Origin: an uncultured Eubacteriales bacterium
GTDB lineage: Bacteria > Bacillota > Clostridia > Oscillospirales > CAG-272
Assembly: GCA_905201895.1 (NCBI GenBank)
Contig: CAJKPX010000001.1
Span: forward strand, 1-64,000
DNA: 64,000 nucleotides
Direction of reading: 5' to 3'
Made by a program: the position numbers and the translations under genes
In this document: positions 1 to 6,512 of the stretch, one piece after another
Position numbering within the stretch: position 1 is the stretch's first letter
Layout: each line of letters begins with the position of its first letter
Notes under the pieces: generated by a model
Told to the model about the DNA's origin: nothing
What the model saw: only the letters and a program-made list of their open reading frames with translations
Database searches by the model: none

Positions 1-293
1 CGCATTATATTATGCGTATATTTGATTATATAGTATAATATTTTGATATAATGCGAGGGGGCGCGCGGTTTTTCTTTTTGTTGTTATAATAAACAAAATT
101 CACGCAAAAAAAGCATGTTGCGAAAATATTTTATTTTTTATAGGGTTGCAGGGCGGCGCGTGGGCGCGTTCTGTGGCTTTTGTTTTTGTCACGGATGCGG
201 TCGGGGCTTGTGGGGCGTTTTTGGGGCTTCTGCGTGGGTGTGCGTTTGCATGGTTTGTTTTTGGTGTTCGTCATTTTGCACAAATCGGGCGGT
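1..293. other. AT-rich then G+T-rich leader without a convincing gene
   Basis: The first 60 bases are AT-rich with several TATAAT-like words and an inverted pair, CGCATTATA (1-9) against TATAATGCG (48-56). From about 145 to 296 the top strand is strongly G+T rich and contains four G-runs (203-206, 212-215, 223-226, 236-238) with loops of 5, 7 and 9 bases, a possible G-quadruplex. Open frames here have skewed composition and no credible ribosome-binding site, so I call no gene. It may be a regulatory or structural region at the end of the prophage arm. Confidence 0.4.
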
Positions 294-322
294 TTGACTT
301 TGGGTTGCTTTTGTGGTATAAT
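294..322 (+). promoter_or_regulatory. Promoter of the left operon
   Basis: A -35 TTGACT (294-299) and -10 TATAAT (317-322) are separated by exactly 17 bases. The site lies 25 bases before the GTG start of the 49-aa gene and is the natural promoter for it, and perhaps for the rest of the rightward operon. Confidence 0.7.
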
Positions 323-346
323 TATATCAAGAAAGGGGGCGAGACC

Positions 347-496
347 GTGAAAGAGGCGGAAAACATCTTGACCGCTGGGGGTGATGCCGAAATGATGAGC
401 GATTCGACATTGCATAAAATGATTGAGTATCTAAAAAGCGTTAAAGGCTGGACAGATGCGGAAATCGTGGAACTGCTCAAACACATCACGAAATAA
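347..496 (+). CDS. Small hypothetical protein (49 aa)
   Basis: GTG start at 347 follows a purine-rich AGAAAGGGGG ribosome-binding site with 7-8 nt spacing and sits directly behind a strong promoter. The product is a short, mostly helical protein; its C-terminal half (MIEYLKSVKGWTDAEIVELL) looks like a small helix-turn-helix-sized unit, but I do not recognise a family. The stop codon adjoins the A-run and hairpin of a leftward terminator. Longer in-frame readings starting near 146 run through G+T-rich leader sequence and are not believed. Confidence 0.6.
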   Translation: MKEAENILTAGGDAEMMSDSTLHKMIEYLKSVKGWTDAEIVELLKHITK

Positions 497-540
497 AAAA
501 AGGGCTTTCGGTTGACCGTGGAAAGTTAGACCGAAAACCC
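495..540 (-). terminator. Rho-independent terminator of the leftward small RNA
   Basis: GGG (502-504) and TTTCGGT (506-512) pair with ACCGAAA (530-536) and CCC (538-540), with one mismatch. Read leftward, the stem is followed at once by seven T residues (the A-run 495-501). On the + strand no T-run follows, so the terminator works mainly for leftward transcription. Confidence 0.7.
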
Positions 541-611
541 AACAAAACGCGCTAAAGCAAATTCAAAGCAGGGGCGGAAAGTCCGCCTGCCGTCCTGGCT
601 TGCTTTGGCTC
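495..611 (-). ncRNA. Candidate small RNA of about 115 nt
   Basis: A strong leftward promoter (618-646) and a leftward terminator (495-540) enclose about 115 nt with no open frame. The transcript would hold a strong hairpin (GCAGGCGGA against TCCGCCCCTGC, region 568-591) and a second helix from AAAGCAA (599-605) pairing with TTGCTTT (555-561). AAAGCA can also pair with the nearer TGCTTT (568-573), so two folds are possible. It stands alone, antisense to no gene except at its very end. Function unknown; a prophage regulatory RNA is the simplest reading. Confidence 0.6.
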
Positions 612-617
612 GATGGT

Positions 618-646
618 ATTATACCACGAACGGCGGAAAAAGTCAA
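618..646 (-). promoter_or_regulatory. Leftward promoter of the small RNA
   Basis: On the - strand, TTGACT (641-646) and TATAAT (618-623) are spaced by 17 bases. It points away from the gene at 717 and into the structured, terminated segment 495-611. Confidence 0.7.
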
Positions 647-666
647 GAGGAAATCAAAAATATTTT

Positions 667-716
667 AGAACAGCGCAAGACCGCACCAACACGGGCGGCA
701 GCTGGGGAGGTTTACA
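667..716 (+). repeat. Repeated intergenic leader element, copy 1
   Basis: The spacer before the gene at 717 runs AGAACAG, then GCAAGACC, then GGGCGGCAG, then a GGGGAGG ribosome-binding site. Spacers at 2908-2973, 3199-3284 and 4183-4236 follow a similar order: an ACAG word, (G)TAAGNCC or TAAGACGCC, a G/C inverted repeat, GGCAGGCA or GCAGGG, then the ribosome-binding site. The best matched pair is 2926-2960 and 4192-4218, which share GTAAG(C/T)CCTGA and GGCAGGCA. Confidence 0.5.
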
Positions 717-920
717 ATGAGCCTTGAACAGACAAAAATTTTTCGTGATCTTGTCGAACATTTTACCAAATTTGCAAACGAACACCGGTATTTAGTCGGT
801 AGTGATCAGATGGCGGCGGAAATGGTCGCGCGTTGGTCGCGTATGCACGGCGTGGATCGTATCGCAAAGGTTGCAAAGAAGGCAAATCAAAAAGCGAAAG
901 TAAAATTTTATTCTGTTTGA
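717..920 (+). CDS. Small basic hypothetical protein (67 aa)
   Basis: ATG at 717 follows GGGGAGG with good spacing. The protein is helical and basic in its C-terminal third (KVAKKANQKAKVKF), with a middle part that could be a small DNA-binding helix pair. No family is recognised. The next gene starts 18 bases after its stop, so the two are probably co-transcribed. Confidence 0.7.
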   Translation: MSLEQTKIFRDLVEHFTKFANEHRYLVGSDQMAAEMVARWSRMHGVDRIAKVAKKANQKAKVKFYSV

Positions 921-938
921 GTTTGGAGGCATTGAAAA

Positions 939-1121
939 ATGAATGATATTTATTTAATGAGCAAAGAGACCGGCGAAATAAAGCCATCCGCGCAAGTGTT
1001 CAAAGAGTTTTACAAGGATCACGGAATTTTTGAGAGCGTCTTTGATTTTTGGATTGAGACAGATTCACCCGTTGAAAATTCTTTTTTTCCGGTTCCGGAT
1101 TTTACAAAAGCGATTTTATAA
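939..1121 (+). CDS. Hypothetical protein (60 aa)
   Basis: ATG at 939 is preceded by TTGGAGG at suitable distance. The acidic, aromatic-rich product begins MNDIYLMSKETGEIKPSA, a type of start often seen in small phage and plasmid early proteins. No domain is recognised. It lies between the 67-aa gene and a 123-bp spacer. Confidence 0.65.
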   Translation: MNDIYLMSKETGEIKPSAQVFKEFYKDHGIFESVFDFWIETDSPVENSFFPVPDFTKAIL

Positions 1122-1244
1122 TGCAGTCGTCCCGGCGACTATAAAAAGCAGATCAAGCCGGGAGCGTTCCCGCCGATCATGGCGGGAGGTTCTGGGACGG
1201 TAAGACCGTAAACGCGAAAAGCGGCGGCGCGTTCGGGGGTATGT
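1122..1244. other. 123-bp spacer with inverted repeat
   Basis: The spacer before the polyvalent-domain gene contains CCCGCC (1168-1173) and GGCGGG (1180-1185) around a 6-base loop, then GGTAAGACCGTAA. This resembles the other leader elements of the operon, though AGAACAG itself is missing here. I see no gene. Confidence 0.35.
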
Positions 1245-2903
1245 ATGGAATACACATTGACAAAAAATGCGGATTTTGGATCTTTGGAACTCACTTTTGA
1301 CGGCAAGCCCGCGCAGGCGATCCGCGACGCGCTCAAGGCGCTGCGCTTCCGCTGGCACGGCGTGCGCCGTGTTTGGTACGGGTACGCGGACGAGGCGACG
1401 ACCCGCGCAGCTCTTGACGGCGTGAACGTCGGCGGGACCGTTCCGGCAGAGGATCAGAACAGCGAGCAGAACAGACAAACCGCAGAACAGCCCGAGCGCG
1501 TTTCTTCCCTTCCTTCGATCCGGTTCTATTACAACGGGATCAAGGTAAACGGCGGCGATCTGATCAAGTGCCATTATAGCGCAGACGAGAACAGCGCGAC
1601 GATCTACGCGAGCGGATACGGCGACAGCTTGCCCGGTTCCCTGTTCGATGTTCGGAACGATACCGACATTATGACGGACTACTTCGACAAGGACAGCGCG
1701 AGACTTTCCGCGGATCATCCGCTTTTCCGCTTTGCGTTCTATATGGCAAAGAAAGAGGAATACAAGCAGCACGCGCGCACGCTGGAACGTCAGAAGAAAA
1801 ACCCGCGCTTATATTCCTATTTGACAGCAGAGCAGCGCGCCGCCAAAATGCGCGAGTTTGAACAGCTCACCGATCCCGGACAGCCCACAAACGCGGATCT
1901 TCTCAAGATCGAGGACATGAACGAGGCACGCGAGCAGGCGCGCAAAGAGGCAGCAGAGGCCGCAGAGCGCGAGCGCGTCGCAACGGTTGAACGGAAGAAG
2001 GCCAGCGGAGATCAGACCATCCGCGAGGGCCTGGAGCGTTTCCCGCTGGACGAGCAGAACGGCGGCGATTATGTTATGATTGAATGGTCCGAGCATCCCG
2101 CATTTTATGAATACGAGGAGCGCGGCGGGCTGAAGCTGTCCATCATGGCGGCGGATTGGATTCTTGGCAAGCTGGACGCAGAACAGCACGAGAAGCGCGA
2201 GACCGAGAACGGGCGCGGCTGGTACGACAAAACGAGCTTTAAAATCTACAAGGGCGGCGAATGTGTATATTCCGGTCGTTATGACCTGGGCGACAATGAC
2301 GGCGGATTGATCGAGCACATCAGTGCAAACGCGGCAAACCGTGAGCTTGACGAGGACGAGCGCGGCGTGGTCGAGTGGATCAGAGCGCAGGCGGGGATCA
2401 CTTCCCCGCTCCCCGCTCCCGTCCACGTTGCAACCATTGCGGAACAGATCACCGCGGCAGACTTGCAGAGCGGCGAAGAAATGACTATGATTTATCTTGA
2501 TCCGTGGATAATGACGGCGACCACCACGGCGGCAACCGTGAACAGCGCGAGCGCGTGCGAGTATGCACAGCACAAAGACGCGGCACGGATCGAGTACACG
2601 CCAGCAGGCAAGCGCAAGCCGCAGACCCTCCACATCACGCCCCGCATGGATTGCGTAATCTTTCGCGGCATTCTTCCCGACGTTCCCGCAAATATCAAAT
2701 ACAGCGATTGCGGCAGCTCTTCCATGCTCCAACGCGTCAATTACGCGGGAGAAAATGCACGCGAGTACATGCGGCGCGCGGTAGAATATTATAAAAGCAT
2801 CGGATTTGTGCCGGTGTTCGATACGGTATCAGAACCGGAACAGTCCGAACCCGTGGAAAGTCTGGACGATTCCGGCGTGGAATATATCTCGTATTATTCA
2901 TAA
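1245..2903 (+). CDS. Polyvalent-domain mobile-element protein (552 aa)
   Basis: ATG at 1245 follows GGGGGT. Residues about 1-60 match a small N-terminal module common in ICE and phage accessory proteins (beta strands, then ALKALRFRWHGVRRVWYG). After a charged coiled-coil linker (about 165-245), residues about 265-365 (DYVMIEWSEHPAF, then SIMAADWILGKLD and a KTSFKI strand) resemble a 'large polyvalent protein-associated' domain as found in conjugative-element and phage proteins. The C-terminal third is unassigned. Catalytic residues are not evident; such proteins are often linked to anti-defence or DNA-processing roles, which here is inference. Five AGAACAG words interrupt it, in two of the three frames. 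Confidence 0.6.
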   Translation: MEYTLTKNADFGSLELTFDGKPAQAIRDALKALRFRWHGVRRVWYGYADEATTRAALDGVNVGGTVPAEDQNSEQNRQTAEQPERVSSLPSIRFYYNGIKVNGGDLIKCHYSADENSATIYASGYGDSLPGSLFDVRNDTDIMTDYFDKDSARLSADHPLFRFAFYMAKKEEYKQHARTLERQKKNPRLYSYLTAEQRAAKMREFEQLTDPGQPTNADLLKIEDMNEAREQARKEAAEAAERERVATVERKKASGDQTIREGLERFPLDEQNGGDYVMIEWSEHPAFYEYEERGGLKLSIMAADWILGKLDAEQHEKRETENGRGWYDKTSFKIYKGGECVYSGRYDLGDNDGGLIEHISANAANRELDEDERGVVEWIRAQAGITSPLPAPVHVATIAEQITAADLQSGEEMTMIYLDPWIMTATTTAATVNSASACEYAQHKDAARIEYTPAGKRKPQTLHITPRMDCVIFRGILPDVPANIKYSDCGSSSMLQRVNYAGENAREYMRRAVEYYKSIGFVPVFDTVSEPEQSEPVESLDDSGVEYISYYS

Positions 2904-2973
2904 GCGCAGAACAGACAAAGAGCCGGTAAGCCCTGAACCGCCAGCAATGGCGGCAGGCACGGCGGGGGAAATT

Positions 2974-3198
2974 ATGGAACAGATCAAAATCAGGGTTTCG
3001 CAAAAAGTCAATTGGTGCGTTGCCGATCTTCTTAACAAATGGACAAAGGAAAACGGCGGGATTTTTGCACGGGATCATTTTTTCAGTGCGCATATAATCA
3101 AGGGCGGCGTTAGATATTACCCCGTTGACGGTGTAAAGGTAGAAAGACACGACGACGGCACCGAAACGGTTACGGTTTACCTTGCGGCGAGAAATTGA
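2974..3198 (+). CDS. Hypothetical protein (74 aa)
   Basis: ATG at 2974 follows GGCGGGGGAAATT. The protein has an N-terminal helix, a WTKENGG turn and a C-terminal beta stretch (DGTETVTVYLAARN), giving a compact alpha/beta protein of unknown family. It is preceded by a repeated intergenic leader containing an inverted repeat (CCGCCAGCAATGGCGG, 2939-2954). Longer upstream readings of this frame run through the end of the previous gene and that leader and are rejected. Confidence 0.6.
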   Translation: MEQIKIRVSQKVNWCVADLLNKWTKENGGIFARDHFFSAHIIKGGVRYYPVDGVKVERHDDGTETVTVYLAARN

Positions 3199-3284
3199 CC
3201 GAACAGCCGAGGCGGCCGGCATATCCCGCCAAAACAAGCCTGTAAGACGCCACCGATACGGGGCGCAGGGCTGGAGGTTAAAAA

Positions 3285-3455
3285 ATGAAAAAGGTTTGTC
3301 AAGTGTTGGCGGCTCCTTCCCTGCTGCTGTGCCTGTTGGCGTTGCTTGGGATCGCGGGAGCGATTGAGAACGGCGGCGCGTTGTCGCTTTGCTGGTGGGC
3401 GTTTGGTTGCATCGGCGCGACCTGGGCGATCATCAGAACAGCCGCGAAGGGCTGA
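3285..3455 (+). CDS. Small two-segment membrane protein (56 aa)
   Basis: A short reading frame begins at ATG 3285 behind a good GGAGG with 6-7 nt spacing. Residues about 5-26 form a leucine-rich hydrophobic segment and residues about 33-50 a second one (SLCWWAFGCIGATWAII), with a basic end RTAAKG. It is a small integral membrane protein of unknown role; a holin-like or superinfection-related function is possible but unsupported. Confidence 0.6.
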   Translation: MKKVCQVLAAPSLLLCLLALLGIAGAIENGGALSLCWWAFGCIGATWAIIRTAAKG

Positions 3456-3490
3456 AACGTCAGAACAGACAGATGGGAGGATGTTTCGAA

Positions 3491-3739
3491 ATGAGAACAG
3501 AAACGAAACGCCAAGAAGATTTGAAGGCTGGCGACATCCTGCATTTAATATGGTGCGGTGATAAAATTATAGTCGGCTTTGAAGAATACAAAGGCCCGCT
3601 TGAATTTGTGGGCCGCATAGCAATATGCGCCGGAGGATTCAGAATGAGTCTGGAAAAGAATCGGCCTTATACCGTTGTAAAGGATTATTCTTGCGACGAT
3701 AGAAACAGCGTAAGAATACAGGAGGAGATCACGGCATGA
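3491..3739 (+). CDS. Hypothetical protein (82 aa)
   Basis: ATG at 3491 follows GGGAGG with about 10 nt spacing. The predicted product has alternating beta strands (DILHLIWCGDKIIVGFEEYKG, split by charged turns) like a small beta-barrel or SH3-like fold. Its stop overlaps the start of the DNA glycosylase gene by 4 bases (ATGA), so the two are probably translationally coupled. Confidence 0.65.
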   Translation: MRTETKRQEDLKAGDILHLIWCGDKIIVGFEEYKGPLEFVGRIAICAGGFRMSLEKNRPYTVVKDYSCDDRNSVRIQEEITA

Positions 3740-4203
3740 ATATATTTCTACCCTACCCCGAGGACGTGCCGAGATCGGCGGCGGTGCTGGATGATCGGCG
3801 GCTGGTCAAGCAGATTTTGGAATGCAAGATCCTGCTTGACATTGCCGTGCAGAACAGAACAGACGGCTATTCCCGTCACCCCGTCGCCGTACACTACCGA
3901 GAACAGGCGAATTTCCTGCGCTATTACGGCTGGACGTGTTGCCGTGAGTATTTGCACCGCTTTGACCGAAAACACGCCTATGAACCTATTTTTGAGCCGT
4001 TCGGCGTGGAGGAAACACAGCCCGATTATATTCCGTTTTATGCCGAGGGCAGCAGAACAGACCCGAACAGCATCAGAACAACCGAGAACGTCGGAGAGCT
4101 ATTCCGCACGAAGCTATGCCGCAAGTGGCAGACCGACAGAACAGAACCCCGATGGACGAACAAAGATGAACCCGAATTTTACAGAACAGCTCGTAAGTCC
4201 TGA
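3736..4203 (+). CDS. Pyrimidine-dimer DNA glycosylase-like protein (155 aa)
   Basis: The N-terminus MNIFLPYPEDVPRSAAVLDD followed by RRLVKQILECKILLD is the signature of small proteins annotated as pyrimidine-dimer DNA glycosylase (T4 endonuclease V-like or related Pyr_excise family). They remove UV-induced dimers, so the role would be repair of phage or host DNA in the cytoplasm. Conserved-looking HxxxxxFLxxYGW (HYREQANFLRYYGW) and a C-terminal WTNKD are present. I did not verify the catalytic residues against a structure. It is coupled to the gene at 3491 and contains seven AGAACAG words, several read as RT. The last codons run into a repeated intergenic element. Confidence 0.6.
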   Translation: MNIFLPYPEDVPRSAAVLDDRRLVKQILECKILLDIAVQNRTDGYSRHPVAVHYREQANFLRYYGWTCCREYLHRFDRKHAYEPIFEPFGVEETQPDYIPFYAEGSRTDPNSIRTTENVGELFRTKLCRKWQTDRTEPRWTNKDEPEFYRTARKS

Positions 4204-4236
4204 CCTACGGGCAGGCAGAGAGAAGGAGAAAAGAAC

Positions 4237-4764
4237 ATGAAAAAACAAGACCTTTTATCCCTTGCTAACAAGGGCAGAACAGAAATAAACGGTTTTCCCT
4301 GCGAGATTACTGTCAAGCCGTGCGTGGGTGATCCGTTCCTGACGATCAATTTTGATCCTCTTTCCCCTCTGCATCAGCCGTTGATCCTCGGTCAACAGTG
4401 GGTAGAATACATCACCGACGAGGAGTGCGAGGAGCTGGAGGAAGCATTGAACAGATACAAGGCAGAGGCGGACGCATTCTGCGAGGAAGCAAAGACAGTC
4501 ATCAAGGCGACCATGAACGAGGACGGGACGTACAGTATGATTGACATACCCGAAAAGGTGAAAGAGAATTTCAAAGACTATCCATCTTCATTCAAATCTT
4601 GGTCACGTCAGCGTTTCCATATCAGACCGATCAAAGACAGTCCAGAAGCGTGGTACGCGCCCGGAAATTACACGCTTGATCTTGACGGAGTACAGTATGT
4701 GCCGCATTGGTCGTATTGGCTGAATTGCCCCTATTATCTTTTCAAGGAGGATCAGAACGCATGA
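4237..4764 (+). CDS. Hypothetical protein (175 aa)
   Basis: ATG at 4237 follows AGAAGGAG. The protein has an N-terminal beta region (GFPCEITVKPCVGDPFLTINF), a central acidic helix pair (ITDEECEELEEALNRYKAEA) and an aromatic C-terminus (WSYWLNCPYYLF). No known domain is recognised. Its stop overlaps the ATG of the recombinase gene (ATGA), suggesting coupled translation and possibly a role as recombinase partner, which is inference only. Confidence 0.65.
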   Translation: MKKQDLLSLANKGRTEINGFPCEITVKPCVGDPFLTINFDPLSPLHQPLILGQQWVEYITDEECEELEEALNRYKAEADAFCEEAKTVIKATMNEDGTYSMIDIPEKVKENFKDYPSSFKSWSRQRFHIRPIKDSPEAWYAPGNYTLDLDGVQYVPHWSYWLNCPYYLFKEDQNA

Positions 4765-5714
4765 CACGCGCAGAATACAAAAAAGCGGCCGGGCAGTATT
4801 TGGCTGCCCTTCCGTCAAGCAATAAAAGCGGACACACGCAGACGGCGTATAAAGTCGTTTTAAGCGCGTTTGATACGTGGATGGACGAGAACACCCCCGA
4901 GGGCGAGAACGGTGCAGAGATCGGCAAATTGACCGTTGTGGCGTGGCGTTCCGCGCTTGCAGAACAGAACAGCACCAACACCGTGCGCTACAAGCTCATT
5001 TGCCTGCACCGCTTTTTCGTTTGGGCCTGCAAGATGGGGCTTTGCGCGGTCAATCCCGTGGACGTTGACGAGATCCCGCAAAAGAGCGAGATCGAATATA
5101 ATCTGTTGACCTTTGACGAGATCCAAAAACTTTTGTTGGAAACGCCGAAAGGCATTCACGAAAAAACCTCTTGCAGAAATCGCGCAATTGTGGTATTATT
5201 ATGTATGGCAGGACTGCGCAAGAGCGAGCTGACGAGCCTTCGTCTCTCTGATCTGGACTTCGAGAACGGAACGATCACCGTGCATCACGGAAAGGGCGAC
5301 AAGAGCAGAACAGTCGCCTTCCCTTCTCTTGCCAGAACAGCGGTCCAGGAGTATCTTGCGAGCGGTCTGCGTCCCGAAAGTGCCGGTTCCGATGGGCTTT
5401 TGTTTGGATCGAGTGCGGACAAGGCGGGACACATGCCAAAGAACGGCAGAACAGACGAATGGCACGAGATCACACCGCAGGCAATGCTGGGAATGGTGAA
5501 CCGATACACCGAGAAGTGCTGCGGTCACGCGGTATGCGTCCACGCGCTCCGTCACGCGGCGGCATCCTTGTGGGATCACTTGAACATTACGCCGAGCGAG
5601 ATGCAACAGGCTCTCGGTCATGCAAGCATCACCACCACCATGGGGATCTATCGGCACGTTTTGAAATCGGACAAGGCGGCAAAGAGCATCAATGCCGCGC
5701 TTGACGCAATGTAA
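4761..5714 (+). CDS. XerC/D-like tyrosine recombinase (317 aa)
   Basis: The N-terminal half (about 1-105) is a SAM-like core-binding domain. The catalytic half contains the full tyrosine-recombinase set: R153 (AGLRKSEL), K178 (HHGKGDKSR), H261 and R264 (HALRH), H287 (LGHASI) and nucleophile Y297 (GIYRHV). It is therefore predicted to be active and is closer to XerC/D or ICE-type recombinases than to the prophage integrase at 50.4 kb. It could resolve phage multimers, invert a segment, or belong to a second mobile unit. The start overlaps the preceding stop. Two adjoining AGAACAG words encode the EQN-S in the N-terminal domain. Confidence 0.85.
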   Translation: MTRAEYKKAAGQYLAALPSSNKSGHTQTAYKVVLSAFDTWMDENTPEGENGAEIGKLTVVAWRSALAEQNSTNTVRYKLICLHRFFVWACKMGLCAVNPVDVDEIPQKSEIEYNLLTFDEIQKLLLETPKGIHEKTSCRNRAIVVLLCMAGLRKSELTSLRLSDLDFENGTITVHHGKGDKSRTVAFPSLARTAVQEYLASGLRPESAGSDGLLFGSSADKAGHMPKNGRTDEWHEITPQAMLGMVNRYTEKCCGHAVCVHALRHAAASLWDHLNITPSEMQQALGHASITTTMGIYRHVLKSDKAAKSINAALDAM

Positions 5715-5742
5715 TTGCATAACAGAAAGGAACAGAACAGAC

Positions 5743-6165
5743 ATGGAAGAAGAAAAGAAGGAAATCATCATCAGACCAGGCGACAAGGTGATCACTGCGG
5801 ACGGGCGCGTTGGTCGAGTTACATCGGTTTGCGATTGCGAAGAATGCGCAAAGCGCGGATTCTTTGAGCCTACATACAAGATCAAGGGAGATTCCGAGGA
5901 TCATTACATTATGATCGGTCAGTATCAAGCAGGCTTCCCCGACTTCTATCTGATCGGCAAGAATTTCTTTGGCAATAAGATCAGCACCGAGGAAATGGAG
6001 CGCAGAATCGCAGAACAGCGCGAGGTTGTGAGAACAGAGACCGAGAAGATGGACACTTTACGCAAGCAGCTGTGGACTCTCAACGAGCGCATGGTTCCCG
6101 ACTGGCGCGAGCGGGAGGAAGCGCGTCGAAAAACAAAAAAATCCGCAGAACAGCCGACCGACTAA
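5743..6165 (+). CDS. Hypothetical protein with coiled-coil tail (140 aa)
   Basis: ATG at 5743 follows AGAAAGG at about 12 nt. Residues about 10-30 (PGDKVITADGRVGRVTSVCD) resemble a KOW/SH3-like turn seen in small nucleic-acid or translation-associated proteins, with a CDCEEC cysteine pair. Residues about 80-130 form a charged coiled coil. It is the last gene of the rightward operon and is followed by a strong terminator. Confidence 0.65.
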   Translation: MEEEKKEIIIRPGDKVITADGRVGRVTSVCDCEECAKRGFFEPTYKIKGDSEDHYIMIGQYQAGFPDFYLIGKNFFGNKISTEEMERRIAEQREVVRTETEKMDTLRKQLWTLNERMVPDWREREEARRKTKKSAEQPTD

Positions 6166-6191
6166 AAATCACCGGAACATAATACACAAAG

Positions 6192-6217
6192 AAAAGCCCC
6201 CATGTAGGGGGCTTTTT
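6192..6217. terminator. Bidirectional terminator between convergent operons
   Basis: GCCCCC (6196-6201) and GGGGGC (6207-6212) enclose the 5-base loop ATGTA. The stem is flanked by AAAA on the left and TTTTT on the right, so it can stop both the rightward operon and the leftward late operon. Confidence 0.9.
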
Positions 6218-6223
6218 ATTGGT

Positions 6224-6496
6224 TTACTTTACGAGATTTTTGATCGTTTCCTTCGCCGCCTCTGCCACTTGGTTGAGCGCGGCAAATTCGGGATGCTCGG
6301 CGTTGATTCCCTTCTCTTTCAGAACAGAAAGGATCATTGCGATCTGCTTACGCAGGATGGCAAGCTCGGCGTTCTCCGATGGGTAGCCGCTGGCTCGGAT
6401 TTCGTTCTCAATAAATCCGCAGCGCATTTTATCAAACGCGGCTGGATTTGCCTCTTTCAGCTTGTCCGCGAGCCTCTTGTTATAGTGTTGTGCCAT
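6224..6496 (-). CDS. Small phage protein at end of late operon (90 aa)
   Basis: ATG at 6496 follows GGGAGAAAG. The product begins MAQHYNKRLADKLKEANP and has two amphipathic helices, the last ending NQVAEAAKETIKNLVK. It is the last gene of the late transcript, just downstream of the tail fibre, where chaperones or small tail-fibre partners are often found. No family is recognised. The complementary strand carries the outermost AGAACAG copy (6321-6327). Longer readings upstream overlap the tail-fibre gene end and lack a ribosome-binding site. Confidence 0.6.
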   Translation of the reverse strand: MAQHYNKRLADKLKEANPAAFDKMRCGFIENEIRASGYPSENAELAILRKQIAMILSVLKEKGINAEHPEFAALNQVAEAAKETIKNLVK

Positions 6497-6512
6497 TTTC
6501 TTTCTCCCTTCT

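Larger units (their letters stand above)
667..6327 (+). repeat. Island of 27 dispersed AGAACAG 7-mers
   Basis: Copies start at 667, 1456, 1468, 1484, 1588, 2180, 2908, 3435, 3462, 3494, 3851, 3856, 3900, 4054, 4138, 4183, 4276, 4961, 4966, 5307, 5334, 5448, 5734, 6012, 6031, 6147 and 6321. All are on the + strand. They fall in all three reading frames (QN-R/S, AEQ, RT) and between genes. In the rest of the window I found only four copies, all on the - strand (near 14899, 27065, 37570 and 46138). Chance predicts less than one copy in this 5.7 kb on one strand. Confidence 0.85.

Noticed and set aside
115..297. 60-residue + frame in the G+T-rich leader
   Set aside because: Composition (C, G, F, V repeats) follows base skew and there is no ribosome-binding site.
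1..700. Left attachment site (copy of the tRNA-Val 3' end)
   Set aside because: No match to the tRNA 3' half or to the segment beside the integrase was found in the first kilobases.
1116..2732. Two - strand frames of 218 and 307 residues
   Set aside because: Both lie opposite the polyvalent-domain gene, with cysteine- and arginine-rich sequence and no ribosome-binding site; the + gene has a clear domain pattern.
667..6327. AGAACAG as part of a CRISPR array or tandem repeat
   Set aside because: Spacing is irregular, copies are only 7 bases and sit within coding frames, and no longer repeat unit exists.
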